Below, in pieces: positions 45,003-57,159 of a stretch of 64,000 nt of DNA (position 1 is its first letter; each line of letters opens with the position of its first letter). The stretch spans positions 165,320,102 to 165,384,101 of the forward strand of contig NC_091132.1 of assembly GCF_040183065.1 (NCBI RefSeq), written 5' to 3'. The notes beneath the pieces are model-generated. The model was not told where the DNA came from, made no database searches, and saw only the letters and a program-made list of their open reading frames with translations. The DNA is from Periplaneta americana (taxonomy: Eukaryota; Arthropoda; Insecta; Blattodea; Blattidae). The position numbers and the translations under genes were made by a program.

Positions 45003-45140
45003 GAACGGAATCTTGTGGATCAGCTTGTGACTGGTATAAAGGAGGAATATGAGGACCAGAGCCATGATCTAACATCTGAGATAAAATTTGAGGAAGGTCC
45101 AGTGCCTATTTCGTTCCCTGTGGTGAAACTTGAACCAGAG
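45003..45140 (+). CDS. Internal linker exon, unit C (46-codon cassette)
   Basis: Phase 0-0 exon after TACTGCAG, donor GTGAGT at 45141. It starts ERNLVDQLVTGIKEEYEDQS and ends ISFPVVKLEPE. All three sumoylation motifs are intact (IKEE, IKFE, VKLE), the last inside P-V-V-K-L-E-P. It follows the MDVIK exon at 41954 and precedes the 40-codon cassette at 46853, so a 41954-45003-46853 chain would be in frame. Confidence 0.8.
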
Positions 45141-46852
45141 GTGAGTGGAGCACAAGGAATGCACTGTGTGTTCTTCCATTGTTTGTCTTGCATTTTGATT
45201 GTAACGGACACTACCTCTTAACAACAGTACTTGTAGTGCCTTTTCCTCTATGATCGAGTCAAGGAACTTACCACTATTTTTATTGCAAGTAATGTCATGT
45301 TGTAGAGACTAGTGTTGGAATTTTGTCACAAATTATGTTTTAAATACGAAAGGAAATTCCTTGTTACGCTCACTCTTAATTGTTACCAAGCAGCACCTTT
45401 CCACAGCGGGTTTGAAAAAATTTTCTTAAGGACACGACTTTTTGTGTCTTCTCTGTGTCTTTGTCTGAAATTCGTAATACTTCTTACAGTTTCCGGATAA
45501 TTGAGTTTGCTTTAGATTTATGTATAAACATTATCTCCTGGCTTCGTCTCTTTATCACCTTCTGTTTTTAAATATTTACGTATTTGCAATTTATCCTTTG
45601 TAAAACATTATCTTACCTGTAAAGAAAATATATTTGATAATTTTACGATAAAATATGTAGCTGATTTTGAGTGAAAACAGAAAGAGCGTCATAAATCATT
45701 TGAGTAAAGTAGCAATATTCGCACAGTGTAACACCCGTTACAAGTCATGTAACACCCGTTACAGAAGTTTTTCTTGAAAAAAATTAAATCTTTTAAGCAG
45801 AAAGAAAAACTGAGAACATATTTGATTTTGTCAATGTTTAATAGATATCCATACAAAAGGATGTTCATTTGTGTTCATTAAACTCGCAGAATTTTACAAC
45901 TACCAATAACCATGCAAAGGTTCATGTCTGAATTCTGTAACACCGGTTACACCATGTTTTTTACTTGTTATTCAATTTTGTTAAAATAAACTTTGGATTA
46001 TATTATATCAAAACGTTCAGAAAATGTAGGGGAAATAGTTTTACTAAATAAATTTTGATTCTATTAAGACTGCATTGAAAGTGTTCAGTTTTTAGCTTTG
46101 TGGATGTAACACCCATTACAATGGAACGACCCCTATTTAAACTGTGAAATGTCCGTTATCGGTTTTAATAACTGTAAATGGCTAAAATACAATAATTTGA
46201 ATAATAATATTGGACAAGGAGACGTTTACATTACGATAAATTGTAAGAAAAATAGGTTAGAGTAATCCTTCTTCTGAAAATCCAGGAAGGTGAGTATATA
46301 GAATGGCCTAATTTATATTTTATGAAAATAATATATAAACCTTATGTATTTCATATATCAATAGTGGAAGGAAAGTGTTAATTTTTTCAAAAGAAACGAT
46401 ATCGAAATTACAATACATTTTATCGTATGCTAGGGAAAGAGTCTGTGATTAGATGATAGTAGCGATCCTGGTGGTGAGCAACTATCTATGGATGCATATT
46501 TCAACTGTCTATGTTTGCATATTTACTAAGTATTAAGCTTAGTGACTGTATATACTAGACTGTGGTAGTATATTATATGCATTAATGGCCGAAATATTCA
46601 AGAGCTTATGCACAGTTAACTCTGGGTATTCATCATCACAGAAGTTAATAACTTGAATAACAAACGTTTTTGCATGAAAATATGCATTTGCATATAAATT
46701 CTGACCTTAATTCATAATAATGGAAATCACATGCTGTGGGTTGTGATCAGGCTGTGGCATACAGACACATAGAGAGCAACTTGTAAAGTTAGAAGTTGTC
46801 TTGTAACACCCTGTAATAAATTTCTCATTTAAGATGTCTCTTCGTACTGCAG
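45141..46852 (+). other. Intron with a palindrome cluster, then recent duplicate sequence
   Basis: 45690-46130 holds the TGTAACACCCGTTACA cluster (separate entry) and is private to this intron. From 46135 it is the near copy of 23640 onward. A partial CAGTCACGAAGC MITE lies at about 46430-46560. Confidence 0.55.
45722..46125. repeat. Four TGTAACACCCGTTACA-type palindromes
   Basis: TGTAACACCCGTTACA occurs twice in direct succession (about 45727 and 45749). Variants TGTAACACCGGTTACA (about 45936) and TGTAACACCCATTACA (about 46105) follow. Each is a dyad of TGTAAC and GTTACA. They bracket a 400-bp AT-rich segment absent from the paralogous introns, so they may be the subterminal repeats of a small transposon. 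Confidence 0.6.
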
Positions 46853-46972
46853 GCACGGGATGTTTTGGATCACGATGTGACTGATACAAAGGAGGAATAT
46901 GAGGACCAGAGCCAAGATCTCACTTCTGAGATAAAATTTGAGGAAGATCCTGTGCTGAAACGTGAACCAGAG
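46853..46972 (+). CDS. Internal linker exon, unit C (40-codon cassette, recent copy)
   Basis: Phase 0-0, acceptor ACTGCAG, donor GTGAGT. It reads ARDVLDHDVTDTKEEYEDQS and then exactly the text of the 24383 exon. The two sumoylation motifs IKFE and LKRE are kept. It is a new cassette donated by the unit-B copy or vice versa. Whether it is spliced into the unit-C transcript depends on the disrupted sequence after 47.94 kb. Confidence 0.75.
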
Positions 46973-47940
46973 GTGAGTGCAACACAAAGCATGCACTGTG
47001 TGTTCTTCTCCCAGTGTTTATCTTGTGTGTTCATTGTAACGGACTCTGCCTCTTAACAACAGTTCTTGCAGCGCCTTTTAGTTTGTGATACTAGCAGAAC
47101 AATCTTAACTAGTTTTTTTTGTTTATATCTTGTTGCATTGTTATCTCGTTTTTGTTTTAAATTTGAAAAGAAATTGGTTGTTATAGTTACTTGTAATGAC
47201 TGCCATAGCTGCACATTCCCACAGTGTATTATCACAGTTTAGTATATACAGTAATGAAACGAAATATGTAATAATTATGATTCCATAGATAGTTGCTAAC
47301 CACTAGGATCGCTACTATCGCCTCATTACAGACAATGCAAAATAGTACCTGTACAGTCTATTGTTCCTAGCAACATCACTACTCAAGCTTCGTGACTGTA
47401 TTTACTAGAATGTGGGATTATTTGGTAATGTGTTGACCTTGACTTCATTTCTTTTTGTTTGTCTATGTTTTTGTGTAAAATTCTGGATGCGTTTTACGGT
47501 TTTCAAACGATTATTTATTATGCGGTACATATATGCATAAATATTATCACCCTCTCTTCATTTGTCTTTTCACCCATTGTCTTTAAGTATTTACATGTCT
47601 GGGATATTTCTTTTCTAGTACACTATGCTGCCAGTATATATAGAAAAAATATTTTGCAACTGTAGTGTAAATTGTGGGGCTTATTTGGCTCTAAATTTTG
47701 CAAAGATGTTCTGATGCATACAGACACGTACATATATCAATGTATTATTTATTTTACGTACGTTATTCTGTCAATGAAGTGCGTTCAATTTTGTTATAGA
47801 TAGAGAAACATAAAGTTAAAATCTTCAATAGGCAAATCTTGAAATTATTATAAATAGAAATAGAGGTTTTTAATTTTCCCCACTCATACGTGTCGAAAGG
47901 ATATTTCGAAATGCTTGTTGTCGAAGTGTGTGGTAGTTCC
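46973..47940 (+). other. Intron copy, contains MITE
   Basis: Near copy of 24503-25470. It holds the CAGTCACGAAGC MITE and ends abruptly at the Ty3/gypsy fossil. Confidence 0.6.
47242..47409. mobile_element. MITE with TATACAGTNACGAA ends, copy 2
   Basis: Same element and position as 24767-24933, carried along by the segmental duplication. Confidence 0.75.
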
Positions 47941-50571
47941 GTGGTGGATGGCCGAGACCAACAGAGTGGCAACGGACCCGGAGAAGCTACAAGCCGTCAG
48001 AGGATGGCCGAGACTGAAAGATAAGCAGGGGTTGCGCCGCTTTCTCGGCCTCTGCACTCATTACAGAACGTTCGTAGCTGGGTATGCCAACATAGCTAAG
48101 TATCTAACCCAGCTGACCGAGGGGAAACGACAATGCCAGTGGACGGACGAGACGGAATCATCCTTCCAATCGCTGAAAGAGGCTCTCTGCACACTCCTGT
48201 ACTGGGATATCCCATCTCTGGAAGGAAGTTCACGCTCGACACGGACGCTAGCAACGTAGGCGTCGGCGGAGTACTCTCTCAGGAACAGGACGGGCAAGAG
48301 AGGGTGATTGCCTACTTCAGCCGAACATTATCCAAGGCTGAGAGAAACTACTGTGTGACACGTAGAGAACTTCTTGTCATTGTGGAAGCCCTGAAGCATA
48401 TCCACAAATATTTGTATGGCCAGGAATTCCATCTGAGGACAGACTATTCTGCACTCACCTGGATATTGGGCTTCAAGAATCTGGAGGGGCAGACCTCCCG
48501 TTGGGTTCAACGTCTGCAGGAGTACAACTTCACATCTTAAATCCGACAAGGGAAGAAACATTCCAATGCTGATGCCCTATCACGACGCCCGTGCCCGGAT
48601 GGCTGCAAACACTGCCTGAAAGTTGAAGAACGAGACGGCGCCCACGCAATCAGAGCAATTGCCGCCCAGCCGAGCCCAGGATGGGATAACGCCGTCATAA
48701 GGAGGGAGCATCTGGAGGACCCAAACATAGGACAGCTTCTTCGTGATGTGGAGTCCGGCCAGAGACCAGTATGGGCCGATATTGCCAACCGTAGCACCAC
48801 TTACAAGAGCTACTGGGCCCAGTGGGAATCCTTCACTGTCAAGGACGGTATCCTGAAGAGGATTTTGGAGACGGCCGATGGAAGGACCCGCATAGAACAA
48901 CTTGTCATGCCCAGGAGCAAGGTGAAGGCAGTGCTGGAGGAGACTCATGCTGGAGTGACTGGAGGCCACCTGGGAGCCAACAAGACATTGGACAAGTTAA
49001 GGCAGAGGTTCTACTGGTTGCATCAGAGAATCGACACGGAACAATGGTGCCGAAGATGCGACACCTCTGCAGCCAATCGCGGACCTAGGACACGCAGCAG
49101 GGGAGCCATGCAGCAGTACAACGTGGGAGCTCCTTTTGAGAGGATCGCCATCGACGTTGCTGGACCGTTCCCGGTCACGGATCGCGGGAACCGCTACCTT
49201 CTAGTCGCCATAGATTACTTCACAAAATGGCCAGCAGTGTACGCGATTCCCAACCAAGAGGCTTCGACGGTGGCCGACGCGCTGCTTGACAACTTCATCT
49301 GCCGATTCGGGATGCCCCGGGAATTGCATAGCGATCAGAGGCGCAACTTCGAATCCAACCTGGTGGGAGAATTGCTCGAGCGTCTGAGGGTGCATAAAAC
49401 CAAGACCACTCCCCTCCACCCACAGTCCGACGGCATGGTGGAATGCTACATCAAAACCGTGGAAGAGCACCTGCGGAAGGTGGTGTCCAACCATCAACGA
49501 GACTGGGATGCCAGAGTCCCACTGTTCCTCTTGGCCTACAGAGCTTCGGTCCACGATACAATATGGATGACACCGGCCAACATGGTCTTCGGGAGAGAGC
49601 TGCGCCTGCCCTGTGATCTGCTGTTTGGCACGCCACCCAGCGCCGACTAGCCAGCGACTATGTGGCGGAATTGACCGAGAAGTTGAATGGAGTCCACCAA
49701 CTGGCTAGAGAGCACCTCAAGATGGCCAGAGACAGGATGAAAGTGCGCTATGACAGATTAGCCAACTCTGCAGGATTCCAGGAGGGCGACCTGGTGTGGC
49801 TGTATCGACCTACCAGGACCAAAGGAAAATCACCGAAGCTGCAGCTTGCCTGAGATGGATCATACCGCGTGGTGACTCGGATCAACGACGTGGTGTACCG
49901 CATCCAGCGACAACCCCGAGGGTGGTGGTGCATATGGACCGAATAGCAGCCTACCAAGGGACTGCCCGAGACGAGCAGTCCTAAGGAGGGAGCAATGTGA
50001 CGGCCACGTGAGATTCGATCTCACGACCGACGGAGAAGAGGCATCTGCTTCCTGGGACATGTACTATGGCGGAGAGAAGAGAGGGGAAAGGGCGACGCGG
50101 CGAGGGGAGGTTGCGCGCGCATCTTCTGCTTGCCTAGAGAGGCCGAGAAGTCCGTCGAAGTGGAAAAATCGCGAACTCGAACTTTCTCGGTTACGTCGCT
50201 GTGGTTATAAATTACGGACGCGAATGAACGACAGATTCATTCATGATTAGTTCAGTCAGTAAGCCAGTGAACAGAGCAAGCCAGCCAGTCTTGTGTACCG
50301 GAGCATTAGAAGGCCTGAGTTCGAGTGCAGTGGACCGCAGTTGGAGGGACCTGAGTTCGAGATACTGTGAACTTGAGTGACTGAGCTAGAAGAACTGAGA
50401 ACTGACAGTTCTGTGTTGTAAATAGTGCTTTGTGAATATTAGTTAAGATTAACAGTTCATTGTTGTTCGTAATAGTCCAAGTAAATTGACATTGTCGTTT
50501 GTGGAGTGCAATAACGAACGCTGTGTTGCTGTGCGGAGAGCAAATCCCATTGTTGAGATAATAAAATTACA
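47941..50571 (+). mobile_element. Ty3/gypsy LTR retrotransposon, 5'-truncated fossil
   Basis: In order it holds the end of the reverse transcriptase (thumb/connection, about 47945-48220), RNase H (about 48225-48540, with a D-T-D-A-S start), the integrase zinc finger and core (about 48890-49560), a short tail region to 49983, a purine tract at 49984-49995 and a 3' LTR. Gag, protease and most of the polymerase are absent. Coding is broken in a few places (roughly three to five). High GC relative to its surroundings marks it as foreign and fairly young next to the intron sequence. No 5' LTR or target duplication is present at the left edge, which coincides with the end of the 23.6-25.5 kb paralogy. 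Confidence 0.9.
49996..50571 (+). repeat. 3' LTR of the Ty3/gypsy fossil
   Basis: 576 bp, beginning TGTGACGGCC and ending AAATTACA, directly after a purine-rich tract. Shares blocks with the solo LTR at 14127-14989. The sequence right of it matches the MSYY-promoter block of unit A. Confidence 0.8.
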
Positions 50572-50575
50572 TTGT

Positions 50576-51214
50576 TTCTAGTAATAAAATTTACAATATA
50601 ATAATAACGTCATATGTTTAATACCTTTGGAAGTATTTGATGTTACTTGTGCGTAAATATAATTTTTAAGGGTTTGTTCGTCAACGAATTCGTAGGGTAA
50701 TGGCTATGATAGTTGTTCACTAAACGTAAGGTTCTAGGATCGAATCATTGCGTATTTAAAGGTACCGGTAAGTTAGATATTCCTATTTAACATAAAGTAG
50801 TCAGTGGAATAAAGTAATTAGAAGGAAAATAGAGAAATAGTAATATGTAGGGAAGAAAACGCAGTGAAATGGTATAGGATGGGAGATGGGAAAAATGTGG
50901 TATCCCAATTAAATTCATATGTAGAAGTATTGCCATCGCACTGATTCTTGGATGTTATCGATTAGTTACTATTAATTAGTATTAATAAGTAATATTAGAA
51001 GAATATTAATAATGCTAAAAATAATTACAATGAGGATTAATCTTTGAATTGCAATCGTTCTTAACCTCAATCTATCTGAACACGGCCGCCTTGAAAATAG
51101 TTCGTAAAGGATTCTGTGAGCCCTGACTTTCCTTTTATCGTTATGATGAAGGACGTACCGGTACTGCATGCAAAAATATAACGACAGAGTTGCTACACAT
51201 AGGGCTACACAGAG
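50576..51214 (+). other. Promoter-proximal block of unit C
   Basis: Aligned with 20935-21796, minus the MITE at 21181, up to the MSYY ATG. It includes GAACACGGCCGYCTTGAAAAT and GTGAGCCCTGACTTTC, conserved close to the start, which suggests a transcribed 5' leader. Confidence 0.5.
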
Positions 51215-51328
51215 ATGTCTTATTACGCCGAAAAATATGTGGACCAGGGACATGCTCTCGCGTCAGAGGTGAAAGTTGATGAAGATCCGATGCCAATTTC
51301 ATTCAGTATGGTGAAAAATGAACCAGAG
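51215..51328 (+). CDS. First coding exon (MSYY type), unit C
   Basis: A 38-codon exon from ATG 51215 to donor GTGAGT at 51329. It begins MSYYAEKYVDQGHALASEVK and ends FSMVKNEPE. It is one codon longer than its paralog at 21797 (VDEDP against VEDP). One strict sumoylation consensus, VKNE followed by P, remains; the upstream one has become VKVD. It feeds into 52265. Confidence 0.75.
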
Positions 51329-52264
51329 GTGAGTGGAGCGCAAGAGATGCACTGATGTTCTTCCAGAGTTTATATTTTATTTTGATTACCACAGGCACTA
51401 TATCCGATCAACATTTTAGTTGCAGTGCTTTTTACTGTATGTTAGAGATAGAAGAAATTAGATAACTATGTATTTATAATTTATGTCATGTTGTAGCGAA
51501 GTCTAATGTTGAACTTACCTGGTTTTATAGGTCACAATTTAAAACGAAATTGCAGATTACGCCTTATTCTTGATGGTTGCCAAGCTACACATTCCCGCAG
51601 TGTAGGTCTTTGATATTATGCTTAAGTACATGAATTCATTTGTTTTTCTTTTTGTCTGTGTAAAACTCTCAGTCATTTTGCGGTTTCAATTCATAAGTCA
51701 AATATAGAAGAGGAGAATAGGGGTGTTAGAACCAGGGAGGTAGCGATGTTTGAGATTATTTTCTTTTGTACAGTAGTTCAATGAAAGAAAAGTTAGCAGT
51801 GTTGGTTTTTTTTACAGTTTCCCATCTTATAGAAGGAATTTGTAGCCATCGAATGCAGTCAACCAAAACATATGTGCTGACAAGAGAACAGTCCAGATTC
51901 TTGTATTTTTTAAATAAACAATGCATATATGTTTGCTAATATAACACTATGAAAAATATATGCTACAATATAATGCACAGTAGTATATTATATGCATTAA
52001 TGACCGAAATATTCAAAAGCTTATGCACAGTTAACTTTGCGTATTCATAATCACAGAAGTTAATAACATGAATAACAAATATTTTTGCATGAAAATATGC
52101 ATTTGCATATAAATCTGCCGTTATCGACCATAATGTAAATCACATGCTGTTGGGTGTGATCAGGCTGCGGCCTACGGACACATACAGAAGAACTTGTAAA
52201 GTTAAAAGTTGTCTTCTAACACCCTGTAATAAATTGCTCATTTAAGACGTGTCTTTTACTGCAG
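51329..52264 (+). other. Intron
   Basis: Matches 21908-22560 and then 24100-24382, skipping about 1.5 kb present in unit B. Confidence 0.5.
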
Positions 52265-52402
52265 GACTGCAGTCTTGTGTATCAGCCTGTGACAGGTATA
52301 AAGGAGGACTATGAGGACCACAGCCAAGATGTCACATCTGAGGTGAAATTTGAGAAGGATCCGGAGACAATATCGTTTCCTGTGGTGAAACGTGAACCAG
52401 AG
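52265..52402 (+). CDS. Internal linker exon, unit C (46-codon cassette)
   Basis: Phase 0-0, acceptor ACTGCAG, donor GTGAGT. It starts DCSLVYQPVTGIKEDYEDHS and ends ISFPVVKREPE. Sumoylation motifs VKFE and VKRE are present, the latter inside P-V-V-K-R-E-P; IKED replaces IKEE. It occupies the position of the 24383 exon in unit B but keeps the six residues that exon lost. Confidence 0.8.
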
Positions 52403-53895
52403 GTGAGTGCAACACAAAGAATACACTATGTCTTCTTCCTCCTGTGTTTATCTTGTGTGTTCATCATAACGGACACTGCCTTTTTACAATAGTACTTCAG
52501 CGCCTTAAAGTCTGTGATAGTGGCAGAACGAAATTGCTCGTTATACTTGCTCGTAATCGTTGCCATAGTTACACATTCCCACAGTATATTGTCACAGTCT
52601 AGTATATACAGTCACGAAGTTCAATATGTAATAAATATGCATCCATAGATAGTTCCTAACCACTAGGATCGCTACTATCGCCTCATTACATACAATGCAA
52701 AATATCACCTGCACAGTCTAGTGTTCCTAGCAACCTCACAACTCAAGCTTCGTGAGTGTATATACAAGACTGTGGTATTATTTTGATAATGTGTTGTACT
52801 TGACTTGATTTATTTTTGTTTGTCTAGGTTTTTGTGTAAAATTCTGGATGCAATTTACGGTTTTCAAATGATTATTTATTATGCGGTACATATATGCATA
52901 ACTATTATCACCCTGTCTTCATTTGTCTTTTCACCCATTGTCTTTAAGTATTTACAAGTCTGGGATATCTCTTTTCTAGTACATTATGCTGCCAGTATAT
53001 GTATAGAAAAAATATTTTGTAACCGTAGTGTAAATTGTGGGGATTATTTGGTTGAATTCCAGAAGGTACTCTAAATTTTTCAAAATGTTCTGATGCATAC
53101 AGACACGTACATATATCAGTGTATTCGTTGTTTTACGTACGTTTTTCTGGCAATGAAGTGCATTCAATTTTACCTTAGATAGAGAAACTTAAAGTTAAGG
53201 ACTGCAGTTGGAAAATCTTGAAACTATTAGAAATAGAATTAGAGGTTTTTAATTTTGCCCACTCTTACATGTCGAAATGATATTGTGAAATGCTTGTTGT
53301 CGAAGTGTGTGGTAGCTCAGTGGTATAATGTTTGAGTACTTGCAGGTACGAAACAAAATGCAGCTAGTGTGATAACTCAGAATAAGCGAACCTTATAAAA
53401 GGAGGTTATGGGTGTTAGAGTCAGGAAGGTAGGGATGTTTGGGAATGTGTCTTTTTGTGCACCAGTACAATGGACCAAAAACAGGCAGTGATGTTTTATC
53501 ATAGTTTCCCTTCATAGATAAGTATGTTCTATCCATCCAGTACAGTTAACAAATTTCTTATTGTTCTATTTTATTTTTCTGCAAAAGAATTCTAATTTTG
53601 GTTTTAATCCAACACAATCTTTAAAATATGCTACAATATATGCGCAATAGTATATCATATGGAGGAATGGCCGAAATATCCACGATTTGCTTTTTGTATT
53701 ATTAGAGACCTTCATAACAAGTCTAAAAAATCTTTCAGCATAAAAAATTTGCATTTGTACATGAATTCTCGCCCCATTGCTCATACTGTTAACCTGTTTC
53801 ATGCAGATATATAGAGAGAAAGCGTGTAATGTTAGTAATCGTCTTCTAATGCCTTGTAATAAATTTCTCATTTGAGACTTCTTTTTATACTACAG
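52403..53895 (+). other. Intron
   Basis: Paralogous to 24503-26034. Contains a MITE. Confidence 0.5.
52598..52770. mobile_element. MITE with TATACAGTNACGAA ends, copy 3
   Basis: The left end TATACAGTCACGAA and right end TTCGTGAGTGTATATA are the best preserved of the copies here. Same intron position as in unit B, so the insertion predates the B/C split. Confidence 0.75.
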
Positions 53896-54033
53896 GAACG
53901 GAATTCCTTGGATCAGGATGTGACTGGTATAAAAGAGGAATATATGAACCAGAGCCCTGATCTCATATCCGAGATAAAATTTGAGGAAGATCCGGTGCCA
54001 ATTCTTTTCCCTGTGGTGAAACGTGAATCAGAG
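53896..54033 (+). CDS. Internal linker exon, unit C (46-codon cassette)
   Basis: Phase 0-0, acceptor ACTACAG, donor GTGAGT. It begins ERNSLDQDVTGIKEEYMNQS and ends ILFPVVKRESE. Three sumoylation motifs (IKEE, IKFE, VKRE); the proline after the last is changed to serine. Ortholog-like partner of 26035-26172, where the last motif is lost instead. Confidence 0.8.
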
Positions 54034-55525
54034 GTGAGTGGAGCATAAGGAATGCGCTGTGTTCTTCCAATGTTTATTGTGTATTTTCATTGTCACAGAC
54101 ACTGCCTCTTTACAACAGTTTTTGCAGTGCCTTTCACTTTATGATAGAGACAAAACACACTTCTCATTATTTATTGTTACCAGATATGTAATGTTGCTGA
54201 GAACTAATGCTGGACTTCATATTTTCTAGATTTGTTTATAAGTATTTACGTATTTTCTCTCCATAGAGAGAAGATGTTTTTTAACTTTTGAATAAATTAT
54301 ATTGCTGATTTTCAGTTTATTGCAGAATAGGTTCTAAATTTTGCAAAATGTTGTGATACATACGTGGAGATACAGCATGTAGGAAACTATTATCTATTTT
54401 ATTTACTCTTATTCTGTCAGTGAAGTGCATTTAATTTTAATACAGGTAGAGAAACGTAAATTAGAAACTTCATTTTGCCAATTATAAAATTACTAGAAAT
54501 AAATCATATATTTGAATTTCCATTACTTCTTTTGACTAGACTCCAATTTAGTTACAATTCTCGGGAGAGTTATGATGTTCACAAAATATGTTCAAGGAAT
54601 TTTCTAACCAATTTTCGCTCACAAAGAAATCTTTGTGTACTGGAGGTTTAGTATAATTGTATACTTCATGAGTTTGCCTGACAGAAATTATGTAGCTAAA
54701 CTGAAAGAATATTTAATGAACACAGAAGTACTATCGAAAGCAAACTGAACCGGATCATTATGTATCTGGTAATGAAAAAATTTGAGGCCATACAATGACT
54801 TCGTATTAGACATTGTCAGCAAAATGAGGATTGTACCAATTTCGTTCAAAGATGTAGACTTACAATTAGCATGTCTGGCCATAAAAATAGCAAATCGGTG
54901 TCCAGATACTGGTTGGGACAAAAATACCAGTTTGAAATTTTTTCAGTTGTAATCTATTAACCCATTGAGAGTGAATGCTGGTTTAACTTTTGGTGCTGAA
55001 CCGTAGAATATTTTTCTGACTTCACTGGGACACTGTTGTATGATAAACTACTTACAAAGTTCACCAAATTCGTGACTAGAAATTGAATTATTCGTTGATA
55101 GATAATTTCTGTTATTATAAGTAATGAAATAGTTACTCTATAGCAGCCATTTTCCATCAGTGTGCCATGGCATACTCAAACGACCTACTAGTATGCGGCA
55201 GAATATGAAAAATGGCACAAGTAAAAGTGTAGGTGTGCGAGCAGCAGAGAAGAGAATGACTGATGCCCATCTAGAGTAACCAGATTAGGGAAGTGACAAC
55301 CTCAAAAAATATCGTATTTTACTTGCTTTTCTGAAATAAAATGTTTCCTGCATTAGATATCTTATCAAAACATGTAATACTATTGTATCTTTTCGTATTC
55401 CCTAAATATAAAATTAAGAAAACATGCATAATACCCTATGTTTGACACTGGTATTGCATTGGAATAATTTCTGTCATTAAATTTTGGATTTCTATGATAA
55501 ACGTCAAATAATAATACAAAAGTTG
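54034..55525 (+). other. Intron with old SINE remnant
   Basis: Paralogous to 26173-27440 and, further on, to 8571-9400. A decayed SINE body lies at about 54955-55060. No exon. Confidence 0.5.
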
Positions 55526-55782
55526 GTCCGCACCTGTGGAGTAAAGGTTAGCGCGTCTGGCCTTGAAACCAGGTGGCTCGGGTTCGAATCCTGGTCGGGG
55601 AAAGTTACTTGGTTGAGGTTTTTTTCTGGGGTTTTCCCTCAACCCAATTTTAGCAAATGATGTGTAACTTTCGTTGCTGGACCCTGGACTGATTTCACCA
55701 GCATTATCATCTTCACCTCATTCAGATGCTAAATAACCTAAGATGTGAATACAGCGTCGTAAAATAACGTACTTAAATAAAA
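55526..55782 (+). mobile_element. tRNA-derived SINE, copy 3
   Basis: Head CCGCACCTGTGGAGTAAAGG, B box GGTTCGAATCC, the common body and the GCGTCGTAAAATAACGTACT tail. Flanked by AATACAAAAGTTG and AATAACAAAAGTTG. Absent from the matching place in unit A, where a LINE sits nearby instead. Confidence 0.9.
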
Positions 55783-55965
55783 AATAACAAAAGTTGTGTT
55801 AGTTTAGTTTCTGATTAACATATATTTTGTTTTTGTTCTCAACGTCTTTTGTACCATGTGCCTTTTCACCATTCAGCAAATTATCATTCCTCGTATGTTA
55901 CTAAAAATAAGTCATATAAAGTTTAAAATATTTTATCTTATATATAAAAGTCAATGTTTCTATGT

Positions 55966-56000
55966 ATGTATGTATGTATGTATGTATGTATGTATTTATG
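55966..56000 (+). repeat. (TATG)n microsatellite
   Basis: About eight TATG units within the 5' part of the Helitron. A G10 run lies at about 57476-57485. Confidence 0.9.
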
Positions 56001-57159
56001 TACTCAATACAAATCTACACGCTTTCACCGATATTTGCCAAAGTTTGCACATTTAACCTTCATAACCCGGAGAAGATCATAGGCTACATTAAAATTGGAT
56101 AGATGGACGTTAAATAATTGAAAACAATAAAAATTAGAAAGAAATAAGGCATATTGTATGATATTGAAATGGCCTCCTATTCTACAGTCAACTGTCTTTT
56201 ATTGACGTCATCCAATCATGTCTTCTTCCGTTGTGAAAGCGGCCATATTGCTATTGAAATATGAAATAAAATAACATTAAATTAATATTACAAAAATTGA
56301 GGGACAATTTCTTGATTGAATGTGCCATGGGCAATAATATACAATACAAAATGACATAAAATACATATTTGTTTAGTTTTTATAAATTCAAAATCAAATA
56401 TATTAGACAGCAAATGTGAAACATTCATAATAATTAAATTCAAGCACTTAAATACGTAGCTCTCTGTAGCGTTGTGGTAAGATGAATGACTTAGATGTAT
56501 GGGAACCCAAGTTCGAACCTGAGCTTAAGTCCTCTTTTTTTTTATTATTTTGTTAATTTATTTACATTATTTTAGATACGTTATTTTATTTTAACCCGCC
56601 ATAAAGAGAGTTTCACTACAAAAATAATATATCCGTAGTATTTTATTTATGCTATCTCAGACAAAGTTACCGTACAATAATTATACTGAAGTCTTTATAT
56701 ATAAAAGTGAATGTGAGTATGTATTTTCTCTATACAAATCTACACGTTTTGACCTATATGTGCCAAGTTTGCACATTTAACCTTTATAACCAGGAGAAAA
56801 ACATAGGCTACATTAAAATTGTACGAATGGACGTTAAATTAATTAAAGAATAGAAATAAATACGATCAAACATTCATGTGTAATATAAAAATGCTGTCTT
56901 CTATAGTCAATTGTTTTTTATTATTGTCATTTGTATTCAACTTCGACTTTCACGAGGCCATGGATATTATAACATTGTTGGTACACATCATGAAGGCTAA
57001 AACCAGATAATTCGTACAATAAATATCTTTACGCAGTCCAGGACCGTATTATGAATTTCTCGATGCGGTTGTAGATAGTGAGCGGGCTGTTTTTTATCAA
57101 CTGAATTCTAGAATTCTTTCAAACTACAAGGATTGCTACCACATACTTTACTTAATATT

